From CAZUQA01 sp964622375 (GTDB lineage: Bacteria; Bacillota_I; Bacilli_A; Erysipelotrichales; Erysipelotrichaceae): a DNA stretch of 29,514 bases. Positions within the stretch are counted from its first letter, which is position 1. Each line of letters begins with the position of its first letter. The notes under the pieces are model-generated. The model did not search any database and was not told the DNA's origin. It saw nothing but the letters and a program-made list of their open reading frames with translations. Location of the stretch: the NCBI GenBank assembly GCA_964622375.1, contig CAZUQA010000055.1:1-29514 (forward strand). The letters are read 5' to 3'. Below, piece by piece: positions 22,967 to 29,514 of the stretch. A program made the position numbers and the translations under genes.

Positions 22967-24220
22967 TTATCCTCCAGACCTACTCTCAAAGAAAAAGTTT
23001 TTTAATTTATCAGTGAAACTCTTTTCGGGTTTAACATAACTGCTAGCAACCAAGCGATTGAAGACTTCAACATCGATGCTGCTGTTGGGTTTTTCTTGTA
23101 AGTATGACAAATCGTGGTAAACATAAAAAGCTCCTAAAGCGGCGGTAAAAGCACTTCTCCTGGCACCGATGGTCTGTGGCACATAAAGCTTTACCGGAGC
23201 TTTCAGCTTCTTATTTAAATAATCGGTTATCCCTTCAATATCGCAGGCATCACCATACAAATAATACACTACTTGCTCTTTATCCGCAATTGGTTGACAC
23301 AGTGAAATTATCTCATTTAGCCACTTATTTAGCCCTTTGGCGACCATTTTATTGAGCCCGCCTTTAGTAATGCTGATGATTCTGCCTTCTTGGTTTTCAT
23401 ACCAAACCGTACTATTGTTATCATAGTCATTTAAGCCGACAAATTCCCGACACATCATCCTGGCGGTACTGACTGCTACCTCAGCTTGAGCCACAACATC
23501 ATCCAACCATAAACCAAAACCGCTGGGTAAATCCCGTACACTAATCAAACGATTGTTGTTGAACAAAGCTAAACTGCTGTAACGTTCTCTGAGATTAATA
23601 GCGATGATATAGGTGTCCTCGGGTTGTTGCAACAAAGCCATCTCTTTGCCGGCGGCATAGGCGTTCAGACAAATATCGATGACCCCGATGCCGCTTCTTT
23701 CGCAAGCTGCCACATATTGGTGGGCCATCTTGCGATTAGCATAAAACAGGTCCATTTCAATGGTTAAAATATCGGCTAACTCATGCAGTGGTACTTGGTA
23801 GAAAGGTACTTCATTGACCAAGTAGCGATTAGCCACGACATTGATCAATTCGTGTTTGGCTTCACTGGAACTATTGATAGCTTCTTTGATGGCGAAGTTG
23901 ATATCTTTGGCACTGATCCTTTTATCACTGTTGGTTATTTGGACTGTCACTTTTTTACTGACTTTTTTGACTAAAAAATCAGGAATCAGTAAAATGACCT
24001 GTTTGATTATCAAGCCCAAACCGCTAGCTGCTTTATCAAATAACTGCTTTAAGCTTTCACTTAAAGCTGCTTGGTCTTCTACAACACCGTTAGCCATTCC
24101 GCTGATGAATACTTCGTCAAGTTTCAAGATATTTAAGCGCGAATTTAAAAATTCCCCGGTTATCAGAGTGGCTTTATCTTCGCTTATTTCCAAAACGCTC
24201 AACACTTGCTGACTTGCCAT
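22967..24220 (-). CDS. ftsA: Cell division protein FtsA
   Basis: Actin-like ATPase that tethers FtsZ to the membrane and recruits the divisome. The 417 residues show the FtsA order: an opening 'LSVLEISEDKATLITGEF' phosphate-1-type strand and the SHS2 (1C) region at about 85-165 ('QVILLIPDFLVKK..'). A second actin half contains 'INLRERYSSLALFNNNRL' and 'GGLNKMVAKGLNKWL', and the C-terminal amphipathic helix is 'SFTDKLKNFFFES'. It is divergent: the usual 'IG.GTT' phosphate-2 and 'TGG' adenosine motifs are not cleanly conserved. GGGAGAGGG precedes the ATG, with an extended -10 promoter 25 nt upstream. Identification rests on fold order, C-terminal helix and the immediate ftsZ neighbour (2-nt gap). 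Confidence 0.9.
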   Translation of the reverse strand: MASQQVLSVLEISEDKATLITGEFLNSRLNILKLDEVFISGMANGVVEDQAALSESLKQLFDKAASGLGLIIKQVILLIPDFLVKKVSKKVTVQITNSDKRISAKDINFAIKEAINSSSEAKHELINVVANRYLVNEVPFYQVPLHELADILTIEMDLFYANRKMAHQYVAACERSGIGVIDICLNAYAAGKEMALLQQPEDTYIIAINLRERYSSLALFNNNRLISVRDLPSGFGLWLDDVVAQAEVAVSTARMMCREFVGLNDYDNNSTVWYENQEGRIISITKGGLNKMVAKGLNKWLNEIISLCQPIADKEQVVYYLYGDACDIEGITDYLNKKLKAPVKLYVPQTIGARRSAFTAALGAFYVYHDLSYLQEKPNSSIDVEVFNRLVASSYVKPEKSFTDKLKNFFFESRSGG

Positions 24221-24244
24221 TTCCCTCTCCCTTGTGTTGCGTTA

Positions 24245-24253
24245 ATTATAACA
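24245..24253 (-). promoter_or_regulatory. Extended -10 promoter for ftsA-ftsZ
   Basis: TGT-TATAAT with a partial -35 (AGGACA 24268-24273, 17-nt spacing). Start expected near 24238, leader about 18 nt. Confidence 0.6.
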
Positions 24254-24277
24254 AATAATACAATCAATGTCCTTAGT

Positions 24278-25120
24278 TTAGCTGCCTTCTTGACGCTTTT
24301 TCTGCCATTTTACGAAAATAAACTTCGCAAAATTACTAACTAATAAAACCAGTAAAGCATAAAACAAAAACAGACATACAAACTGCATTAGTAGCGCCGT
24401 TGTATTTAAAATACCATTGATGAAAACTGCGAAACTTGCACTCTCATTTTTGAAATTGAATTTGTTTATCACCAAGTAAGTGATAATACTGCTGAGGCAA
24501 CTCACAGTCAATACCAAATAGAGCGTAGTGACGAATTTCTTAGCTTTGAGTATGATACTAAAAAACAAGAAAACGCCACATAAGCCGGCAGTCAGGTAAA
24601 TTAAATAGTCTAATAATTTTTGGTATTGACTACTGCTGTTAAGAAACAAGGTCAAAGGAGAATAGAGAAAAGGTATGTTGTAAGCCAAGAGTAGTTGTTT
24701 ATCAATTTCATTAATCAGCGCAGCACTGGCCTCCGGTGATAGTCCCCGTGAAGCAATTACCGGATCCACCATTTTATGGTTGTAGCTGCGAAAAGCTTTA
24801 TTGTCAATTTCCGTATCGATACCCTGCATTCGCAGATGAAAGTAGCGCACCACTTCACTTGGAAAATCAAAAGAAGCTAAAGACTCTTCAACATCCAAAA
24901 CATGAGATAAGTCATACAGTTCTATGACTTCTGCAGCATTTTCGTTGATTTCTTTGCCGAGTTCGCTGATATAATCACAATTGTTGACGGCGTAATCAAA
25001 AACCGTCTCATTAAAGAAACTTATTTTTAAAGCGAAAAAAAGAGCCAAAGCTGTGATGGCTATACCCAGGAAAACCGCTATTATGTTTCTTATTATAGTT
25101 TTCAAATTCATTTTATTCAT
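24278..25120 (-). CDS. Four-TM protein with large extracytoplasmic loop
   Basis: Unrecognised 280-residue protein. One membrane segment lies near 10-32. A soluble loop of about 120 residues (33-155) follows, rich in Asn, Glu and Asp, with 'VFDYAVNNCDYISELGKEI' and a predicted helix 'ASAALINEIDKQLLL'. Three or four further hydrophobic segments lie at about 163-184, 190-210, 230-262, and a basic tail (KWQKKRQEGS) ends it. The pattern suggests an N-in protein with the loop outside. It overlaps the sirtuin gene by 8 nt if ATG 25120 is used. ATG 25111 is an alternative with AGGAG at a longer spacing. It is the third gene of the DUF1232-sirtuin operon. No function can be inferred. Confidence 0.65.
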   Translation of the reverse strand: MNKMNLKTIIRNIIAVFLGIAITALALFFALKISFFNETVFDYAVNNCDYISELGKEINENAAEVIELYDLSHVLDVEESLASFDFPSEVVRYFHLRMQGIDTEIDNKAFRSYNHKMVDPVIASRGLSPEASAALINEIDKQLLLAYNIPFLYSPLTLFLNSSSQYQKLLDYLIYLTAGLCGVFLFFSIILKAKKFVTTLYLVLTVSCLSSIITYLVINKFNFKNESASFAVFINGILNTTALLMQFVCLFLFYALLVLLVSNFAKFIFVKWQKKRQEGS

Positions 25121-25640
25121 TCTCCTGGAAGTATGTTTGGAGAAACTCCGGTACCAATGAAGCAGCTTGTTCTTGTATTTCTACAACACGGGCCCCTTTG
25201 CTTTGGGCCAGTAGCCGTAACTCGTAAGAAAATTGAGTAGCTAAGGAAGCGCCTATTACCAGCAAGGTATCCCCGGCTTCCAGTTGTTCAACCTGTTGGT
25301 AAGCTGTGGCGTAAGCCGGTGCTAAATCACCGTAAAGCACAATATTAGCCAAATCGCCATGAACAGCAATGACCTTATTACTGCCTGCTCTTTGATGCAA
25401 ACCATCAATATTCATGGTAATCACCGGCACCTGGTACTGCGCTAAAGCATAGTGAGCAGCATTAGGCTCAGCTTTGTCAATATAGCTGCGCATTTCTTCA
25501 ATAACCGCGCTGTATGCCTGTGGATTATTGGTGGCGAAACTTCTTGTCAGTTTATCGCGGATACCGGGAATATCTTGAAAAGTCGGAATGTTGGATTCGG
25601 CAGAAATTCCCGCGCCGCTAAAAGCGAGCAGTTTAGGCAT
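25113..25640 (-). CDS. Minimal zinc-less sirtuin (SIR2 family NAD-dependent protein deacylase)
   Basis: A compact sirtuin that would remove acyl groups from lysines using NAD+, or act as an ADP-ribosyltransferase. From ATG 25640 it has 175 residues, against about 240 usually. Visible are the NAD loop GAGIS (9-13) with 'AESNIPTFQD' and the NID loop 'TMNIDGLHQRAG' (75-86). The catalytic His94 in 'AVHG' and the C-terminal 'VIGASLATQFSYEL' NAD-binding strand are also present. There is no Cys in the protein: the four-Cys zinc module is absent, and 'HGDLANIVLYGDLAP' runs straight from the catalytic His to the segment that normally follows the module. The usual FR after the NAD loop is FQ. A GTG at 25661 is an alternative start. 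It overlaps both neighbours (upstream stop by 8 nt). Catalytic competence is uncertain. Confidence 0.82.
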   Translation of the reverse strand: MPKLLAFSGAGISAESNIPTFQDIPGIRDKLTRSFATNNPQAYSAVIEEMRSYIDKAEPNAAHYALAQYQVPVITMNIDGLHQRAGSNKVIAVHGDLANIVLYGDLAPAYATAYQQVEQLEAGDTLLVIGASLATQFSYELRLLAQSKGARVVEIQEQAASLVPEFLQTYFQENE

Positions 25641-26028
25641 CTTGTTGTAGTTTCCATGCACTGTACTGTTCTAAATCGTCTTTGATAAACTCCAATACTA
25701 AAACTAACACCAAAGTTCGTTCCATAAAAGCGCCAAAAGGTAACCAACGGGGTAAGACCCTAAAAGGTGAGACCACAAACAGAAAAGAAACGATGACTAA
25801 AGCAACCGAGGTTACCGGAATCTTATCGTACTTTTTGTCAAAATAATCTTTCATCATGGAAAACATCAAGGTGATTGCTTCCCAGTATTCACTCAGAGTA
25901 TCCCGATTTTCATTAGCGACAGTTTCAACATCGGCGATTAATCCCTGAGATTGCTTTGTATCTTTCATAATCGTCTTAGCTGCTTCTTGACCGCCTTGAA
26001 ACATGCCCTTCATTATTTTTTTGTCCAT
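25633..26028 (-). CDS. DUF1232-like (YkvA family) membrane protein
   Basis: A 131-residue protein. The N-terminal 65 residues are soluble and charged. The C-terminal part resembles DUF1232: a hydrophobic helix 'SVALVIVSFLFVVSPFRVLPRWLP' ending in the Ser-Pro...Pro pattern, then 'GAFMERTLVLVLVLEFI'. In DUF1232 the sequence after the helix usually reads 'PIDLIPD.IP..G..DD'; here 'SPFRVLPRWLPFGAFMER' lacks the acidic residues, so it is a divergent member. Function unknown. It heads the operon with the sirtuin and the four-TM protein. Its ATG lies where transcription should begin (TGG-TATAAT at 26035-26043), so the message may be leaderless. The ribosome binding site is absent for ATG 26028; ATG 26004 has a GAAGGG nearby. 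Confidence 0.65.
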   Translation of the reverse strand: MDKKIMKGMFQGGQEAAKTIMKDTKQSQGLIADVETVANENRDTLSEYWEAITLMFSMMKDYFDKKYDKIPVTSVALVIVSFLFVVSPFRVLPRWLPFGAFMERTLVLVLVLEFIKDDLEQYSAWKLQQDA

Positions 26029-26034
26029 GTTAAG

Positions 26035-26043
26035 ATTATACCA
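26035..26043 (-). promoter_or_regulatory. Extended -10 promoter of the DUF1232-sirtuin operon (possible leaderless start)
   Basis: TGG-TATAAT on the - strand; the expected start is at or within two bases of the ATG at 26028. Confidence 0.55.
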
Positions 26044-26054
26044 CTAAAAAAGAA

Positions 26055-26086
26055 AAAGCCGTAAATTTAATGACACTGACGGCTTT
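26055..26086 (-). terminator. Intrinsic terminator of the pyrophosphatase-like gene
   Basis: Stem AAAGCCGT (26055-26062) / ACGGCTTT (26079-26086), 16-nt loop, then T-rich GCTTTTTCTTTTTT on the - strand. About 40 nt past the stop at 26126. Confidence 0.75.
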
Positions 26087-26125
26087 GGTATTAAGAATAC
26101 ACTTTTAAAGCAACTAACTGAAAGC

Positions 26126-26509
26126 CTAGCTCTCAGCCCAATATGGTACTTCACTACCCTTGCTTAGCAAGATCGTCTTTTGGTAATCCGATTGATTGAG
26201 AAACAGTAGAATATTTTTGATTTCTTCTTCAGTGCAACTCCACAATATTTTAACTTCAATATCCTTCTTCAATATATCCACCGCCACAACAATATAATCA
26301 ACCGTTTTTTCTTTTTGACTACCGACAAAAACATCGATCCCGTTTTTGTCGCTACTGGCAGTATCCTTTAGGTAGCCATAATCGACCGGGTAAATCATAT
26401 TGGCATATTTCGGATGGACGCTGTTTTTCGGACGATCAATTACCAACTCTGATGAAAAAAATAAGCTTTCCAGCTTTTGCCAAAATAGGGCATTATTTTG
26501 AAATTTCAT
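26126..26509 (-). CDS. Compact inorganic pyrophosphatase-like protein
   Basis: A 127-residue soluble protein of the small inorganic-pyrophosphatase-like group found in Firmicutes. Visible are 'VIDRPKNSVHPKYANMIYPVDYGYLKDT', the counterpart of the family I PPase strand with the conserved YGY, and 'NGIDVFVGSQKEK', where family I has 'DGDPVDVLV'. Also present are 'VDILKKDIEVKILWSCTEEEI', which aligns with the strand after the catalytic loop, and a helix near the end. It is about 50 residues shorter than E. coli PPase and lacks the segment with the remaining Lys/Asp ligands, so activity as a pyrophosphatase is not certain. It has its own extended -10 promoter and terminator. Confidence 0.72.
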   Translation of the reverse strand: MKFQNNALFWQKLESLFFSSELVIDRPKNSVHPKYANMIYPVDYGYLKDTASSDKNGIDVFVGSQKEKTVDYIVVAVDILKKDIEVKILWSCTEEEIKNILLFLNQSDYQKTILLSKGSEVPYWAES

Positions 26510-26536
26510 AGCTCTAATTCCCTCTCCACAAAGACG

Positions 26537-26545
26537 ATTTTAACA
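26537..26545 (-). promoter_or_regulatory. Extended -10 promoter for the pyrophosphatase-like gene
   Basis: TGT-TAAAAT, 5 of 6 to the -10 consensus with the TGN extension. Start expected near 26530. Confidence 0.45.
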
Positions 26546-26636
26546 TGAATCGCAATCAAATGAAAAGTTTTTCCTTAAATTCAAGAAGTTTTCACAAAAT
26601 TTTCATAATCCCAAAAACACGATAATCCAAGCTTGC

Positions 26637-27281
26637 TTATTTTCCCCCGACAATAGTCACCACGGCTTTAGCATCCTTTTCGACTCTGACCCCGGTTTCC
26701 AATAAACGACAATGGGAAATGTGGCCCCGGGATATCAAAAGACAATCGGCTTTTAAAATCGCCGCCATTTCATTGTCATGGTCACTATCCCCGATGACCA
26801 GTATCTTGTGACTACGAGCTTTATTAGCTTTTGCCCAAGCCTTTGCTAAGCCCGCTTTGCCGGCAGCGTAAATGTTATCGCTTCCCAACAGGTCACTAAA
26901 ATATTCCGCCAGTCTTAAGTCTTTCATCTGTCGCCGCAAATCCTGTTGGCGCGCTGCCGATATTACAACTTGGCGGATACCCATTTTATTAAGTGCGACT
27001 ATCGCTTTACGGACATCAGGAAAACATTTAAGCTCAGCTATCCTCTCATTGTATTTCGCAGTAAACTCTTCCGCCAAAACAGAAAATGGAGCGTGAGCAG
27101 TAATTCCGGTTTTATCATAGTAAGCAGCGATGGGAAAACCAAATATCGCGCGATATTTCCTGGTACTCAGAGTTGGAAGTTGATAGCGCTGCAACAATTC
27201 ATTAATAATCTTACGACACAACTGCAGATCATCCAGTATTGTGCCGTTAAAATCCCATATTACCGTATCATATTTATTCAT
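26637..27281 (-). CDS. HAD family hydrolase (phosphatase)
   Basis: A 214-residue haloacid dehalogenase-superfamily phosphatase of the phosphoglycolate phosphatase type with a helical cap. The nucleophile is Asp10 in 'IWDFNGTILDD', and motif II is Ser108 in 'VVISAA'. Motif III is probably Lys142 ('AAGKAGLAKAW'), and motif IV is G164-D-S-D-H-D169 ('IGDSDHDNEMA'). The second Asp of the DxD motif is Asn (DFNGT), seen in many related phosphatases but a departure from the commonest form. Substrate unknown. It is the last gene of an operon starting at 29302, beginning 5 nt after the GNAT stop. Confidence 0.85.
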   Translation of the reverse strand: MNKYDTVIWDFNGTILDDLQLCRKIINELLQRYQLPTLSTRKYRAIFGFPIAAYYDKTGITAHAPFSVLAEEFTAKYNERIAELKCFPDVRKAIVALNKMGIRQVVISAARQQDLRRQMKDLRLAEYFSDLLGSDNIYAAGKAGLAKAWAKANKARSHKILVIGDSDHDNEMAAILKADCLLISRGHISHCRLLETGVRVEKDAKAVVTIVGGK

Positions 27282-27286
27282 GATGC

Positions 27287-28153
27287 TTACTCATATTCAT
27301 TGAAGTACAACTCCTTCTTTTGGAGTTGGGCTAGGTCAACCACTTCAGGTTTATTAAACAACACCATGGTAGCCGGTCTATTGTTAGCCGCTTTTTGCCA
27401 GCTATCTAAACAATGCTCACTTGCCATCAATTCAACAATTATTCTTTTACCCTTGTTATACAGGTAGCTTACAGTGTGGTACGCTGCTTCGTCGTTTAGG
27501 TAGACCAATTCCTCAATATTAATCTCTGCGTTAGTTTCTGTGTACACACAGTAAGCGCTCAGTTTATCCTCAATTTTAATCATATAACTTAAGTTGCCTT
27601 GAGCTTGCCATAATTCTTGTTTTCTTTGATAGTAGGCTAAGTCTCGAAGACAGTAACCATTTTTATCAGCCGTGAATTCTTGGTAAAGCTCTAGCAAACT
27701 CGCCAAGGTGACTTCCCTTCTAGAATCATTTGGTAAGCCGGCTATATCAGAAGCCGGTAATATAAGCTGCTTACGATAGTAAACATCAATGAACCCAAAA
27801 GAGCGATAGATTTCCGGATTATAAGCTTGGATTAAAATAAGCGGAGCTTGCAGTCGCGATAAAACCGCACTAAGTAGTTTTCTCATATAACCTTGATGCT
27901 GGTATTCTTTTTTCGTTATTACCCCGGCAATAAAATCATAGTCGTAGACTCTGTCGTTGATAACCATCTGACGTTGACTAACCTGCAGGCAGGAAATCAA
28001 TTTTCCTTCTTCTTTTAGGACATAGTTTGCAACATTGAAATAGTCATGTTGGAAATGGTAATCAGTATAACCACCATCATCAAAATAGAAATACTCTTGC
28101 CAAAGCTTAAATATCTCTGCTTTATCTTCCTCAGAGGTTTTCGTAATCAACAT
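27287..28153 (-). CDS. Eis-like GNAT family N-acetyltransferase
   Basis: A two-domain N-acetyltransferase of the Eis/Acetyltransf_9 type, 288 residues from ATG 28153. The first GNAT domain contains the acetyl-CoA loop 'QHQGYMRKLLSAVL' preceded by 'FIAGVITKKEY', typical of Eis-like enzymes. The later part ('IKIEDKLSAYCVYTETNAEINIEELVY') is the second GNAT-like fold and a short C-terminal segment. The full-length Eis protein (about 400) also has a sterol-carrier-like domain, which is missing here. ATG 28153 has AAAGGA; an in-frame TTG at 28186 is not supported. It overlaps the DUF2156 gene by 23 nt. Acceptor (antibiotic, polyamine, protein) unknown. Confidence 0.82.
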   Translation of the reverse strand: MLITKTSEEDKAEIFKLWQEYFYFDDGGYTDYHFQHDYFNVANYVLKEEGKLISCLQVSQRQMVINDRVYDYDFIAGVITKKEYQHQGYMRKLLSAVLSRLQAPLILIQAYNPEIYRSFGFIDVYYRKQLILPASDIAGLPNDSRREVTLASLLELYQEFTADKNGYCLRDLAYYQRKQELWQAQGNLSYMIKIEDKLSAYCVYTETNAEINIEELVYLNDEAAYHTVSYLYNKGKRIIVELMASEHCLDSWQKAANNRPATMVLFNKPEVVDLAQLQKKELYFNEYE

Positions 28154-29051
28154 GATGGTCCTTTTCACAGATGCGATAGTTTTCAATCAGGAAGTCCGGA
28201 CGATAACTCAACTTTGCTTGTCGCAAGTTCTCTAAACCCAGATCATCTTCGCGATTCATATATAGCGCATCTTTAAACTCTCTAGCAAGAAACTCTTTTA
28301 GCAAAACCTGATATAAACCACGATAATCATTATTGGCTTTTTCAATATTAACCTGCATGGTGTCTTTTCCTTGGCTGGTGGCAATAATAAAGCCTTGTAC
28401 CGCCCCATCAATCAAAATACAGGCTCCTTTGACTTTAAGGCTTAAATAGTTATCCAGTACGATATTGTTGGCTTCTTGATCATATTCTAAATACATCGCT
28501 GTTTTTTCGTTGTACCATTGATTGACAAAAGCTTTTACTTTATCGAGGTTGTTTTCATCAATTTCCTGATAGATGAAATTTGGATAATTCTGATAAAAGA
28601 AATTTAAATGATTGCGTTTCTTCTGTAGTCTTTTGCCGCTGAAGTTACGAAAACGTTCAATCTCATAGACATAATCAAAGTTATCACGATAAGCTCTTAA
28701 CTCAAACTCCGGATGCTTAGCTAAAATCATTTCAGCATACTCTTTCTCAAAGCCGGCATAAATAAAAGGTAACTTGCACTCATTATATTGCGCTTCTATT
28801 AAGTCAAAAGCTTCCGGTAATCGCTCTTTTCGACAAAGCGGCATATAGGAAAAATAGTGCTCATGATAATACGAGGAAAGCATTAATATATCATTTTCCA
28901 CATAGTAGTATATCGGTAGCCATTTAGCAAACATCCAAAGATTAAGAAAGTTATAGTGGCTTAAACGGTAATCAACCAACTGCAAATACTCGTTTATTAA
29001 TTCCTGGTCCGCTAATGTCAGTAAAGTATATCGATTAAGACAATCATCCAT
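28131..29051 (-). CDS. DUF2156 (LPG_synthase_C-like) GNAT-fold protein
   Basis: A 306-residue protein of the DUF2156 family, related to the C-terminal domain of phosphatidylglycerol lysyltransferase MprF. That domain has two GNAT folds and transfers an aminoacyl group from tRNA; the free-standing members have unproven roles. The signature is 'NFSGKRLQKKRNHLNFF' at about 135-151, the conserved 'KRNHL' stretch. 'NEKTAMYLEYDQEA' and 'LIDGAVQGFIIA' follow and fit the second fold. No membrane segments are present. ATG 29051 was chosen: TGATG overlaps the stop of the small upstream gene by one base, and the in-frame TTG at 29054 has no advantage. Operon with the Eis-like GNAT and HAD genes. Confidence 0.82.
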   Translation of the reverse strand: MDDCLNRYTLLTLADQELINEYLQLVDYRLSHYNFLNLWMFAKWLPIYYYVENDILMLSSYYHEHYFSYMPLCRKERLPEAFDLIEAQYNECKLPFIYAGFEKEYAEMILAKHPEFELRAYRDNFDYVYEIERFRNFSGKRLQKKRNHLNFFYQNYPNFIYQEIDENNLDKVKAFVNQWYNEKTAMYLEYDQEANNIVLDNYLSLKVKGACILIDGAVQGFIIATSQGKDTMQVNIEKANNDYRGLYQVLLKEFLAREFKDALYMNREDDLGLENLRQAKLSYRPDFLIENYRICEKDHHVDYENL

Positions 29052-29302
29052 CAATCTATCTCTTTTTCTTGATACTCCACATCAATGACATCATCACTGG
29101 GAAAATAAGTGCGTTCTTCGATATCTTCCTGTGCTGTCTGTTGGCTGTCCTTGCGAAATACGCTTATTGATTTTCTGGCTTTGAAAAAAAACCAAGCCAG
29201 CAAAGCCAAAATGACCAGTATTACTACCAGGAAGAATTTCCAGAATATCGCGATAAATAAGACCACAACAATAATTGTTAAAACAAAGTTTAAATTTCTC
29301 AT
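29051..29302 (-). CDS. Small membrane protein, first gene of the DUF2156-GNAT-HAD operon
   Basis: An 83-residue protein from ATG 29302 with two closely spaced hydrophobic stretches (about 5-40), ending in an acidic tail ('DVIDVEYQEKEID'). It resembles small phage-shock-type or DUF4834-like membrane proteins, but I do not recognise it. No ribosome binding site is apparent, while an extended -10 (TGA-TAAAAT) lies only about 12 nt before the ATG. An upstream GTG at 29323 is possible but lies across that -10. The stop overlaps the DUF2156 start. Confidence 0.55.
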   Translation of the reverse strand: MRNLNFVLTIIVVVLFIAIFWKFFLVVILVILALLAWFFFKARKSISVFRKDSQQTAQEDIEERTYFPSDDVIDVEYQEKEID

Positions 29303-29313
29303 GATACTTTGAT

Positions 29314-29322
29314 ATTTTATCA
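29314..29322 (-). promoter_or_regulatory. Candidate extended -10 promoter near the 29302 start
   Basis: TGA-TAAAAT on the - strand; start expected near 29307, leaving a leader of about 5 nt. Confidence 0.4.
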
Positions 29323-29388
29323 CATTTCTCAGATATTCATTGTTTAATTATCAAGTAGCTAAATTGTAAACTACTAAAGTTCAAAGCT

Positions 29389-29514
29389 TTAATTAAGTTC
29401 ATCTTTGAGCTTGACCCCACCGACAAAAACCGCTAAAGGTTGCATGGTCCTATCAAAAATACAAATGTCACTGTCTTTCCCAATTTCCAAGCTTCCTTTT
29501 CTATTTTGTTTTAG
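29389..29514 (-). CDS. C-terminus of an amidohydrolase, probably N-acetylglucosamine-6-phosphate deacetylase (partial)
   Basis: The final 41 residues and stop of a gene running off the right edge. 'RKGSLEIGKDSDICIFDR' followed by 'AVFVGGVKLKDELN' is the C-terminal beta-sandwich end of amidohydrolases, closest to NagA ('kGsle.GkdADlv.fd', 'v..v.v.G'). Dihydroorotase or imidazolonepropionase types share this pattern, so NagA is the likely, not certain, name. The gene extends beyond 29514. Confidence 0.6.
   Translation of the reverse strand, partial: LKQNRKGSLEIGKDSDICIFDRTMQPLAVFVGGVKLKDELN

Noticed and set aside
25641..25661. GTG start extending the sirtuin by seven residues
   Set aside because: It lies inside the upstream gene and adds no conserved residues; ATG 25640 begins at the typical sirtuin strand.
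29389..29514. Link between the NagZ-like gene at the left end and the NagA-like fragment at the right end
   Set aside because: Both act on GlcNAc compounds but lie 27 kb apart with unrelated genes between them; no operon evidence.

Overview
The window reads as chromosomal DNA of a low-to-moderate GC, Gram-positive-type bacterium (Bacillota), probably an anaerobe. The evidence is adjacent ftsA-ftsZ, a BlaI/M56 pair, a surface protein with a sortase-like C-terminal tail, a DUF368 (PopT-type) lipid carrier protein, and an electron-confurcating lactate dehydrogenase with a ferredoxin-type EtfA. I cannot place the class with confidence. No tRNA, rRNA, CRISPR array, insertion sequence, phage gene or integrase was seen.

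Layout. 1-2069 (+): a GNAT acetyltransferase and a lipoprotein GH3 (NagZ-like) enzyme, with traces of decayed coding sequence before and between them. 2125-6365 (-): a DUF1508 protein, then a compact BlaI-type repressor / M56 metalloprotease / 806-residue membrane protein operon with operator-like dyads at its promoter and no beta-lactamase. 6506-8147 (+): a VOC protein and two overlapping flavodoxin-fold reductases. 8395-9928 (-): a pRiA4b ORF-3-like protein and a helical, TPR-like protein whose 5' end looks interrupted. 10249-14831 (+): a five-gene unit of a membrane protein, EtfB, ferredoxin-EtfA, an FAD-linked 2-hydroxyacid dehydrogenase (together LctBCD-like) and a small helical repeat protein. 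A flavodoxin with its own promoter follows.

15395-29514 is entirely on the - strand. In transcription order from the right end: the C-terminus of a NagA-like amidohydrolase; an operon of a small membrane protein, a DUF2156 protein, an Eis-like GNAT and a HAD phosphatase; a compact pyrophosphatase-like protein; a tight operon of a DUF1232-like protein, a zinc-less sirtuin and a four-TM protein; ftsA-ftsZ ending in a terminator; guaA; a large wall-anchored beta-helix / InlB B-repeat protein; and a DUF368-amidohydrolase pair.

The genes imply lactate oxidation driven by electron confurcation, several flavoproteins, and envelope functions (division, lipid carrier recycling, a surface protein, and a stress-sensing protease/repressor pair). 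Many promoters here share an extended -10 element, TGN-TATAAT or a close variant. A few of these sit so close to the start codon that the messages may be leaderless. The least explained parts are the 806-residue partner of the M56/BlaI pair, the two uncharacterised proteins bracketing the lactate dehydrogenase genes, the cysteine-free sirtuin, and the interrupted reading frame at 9820-9928.
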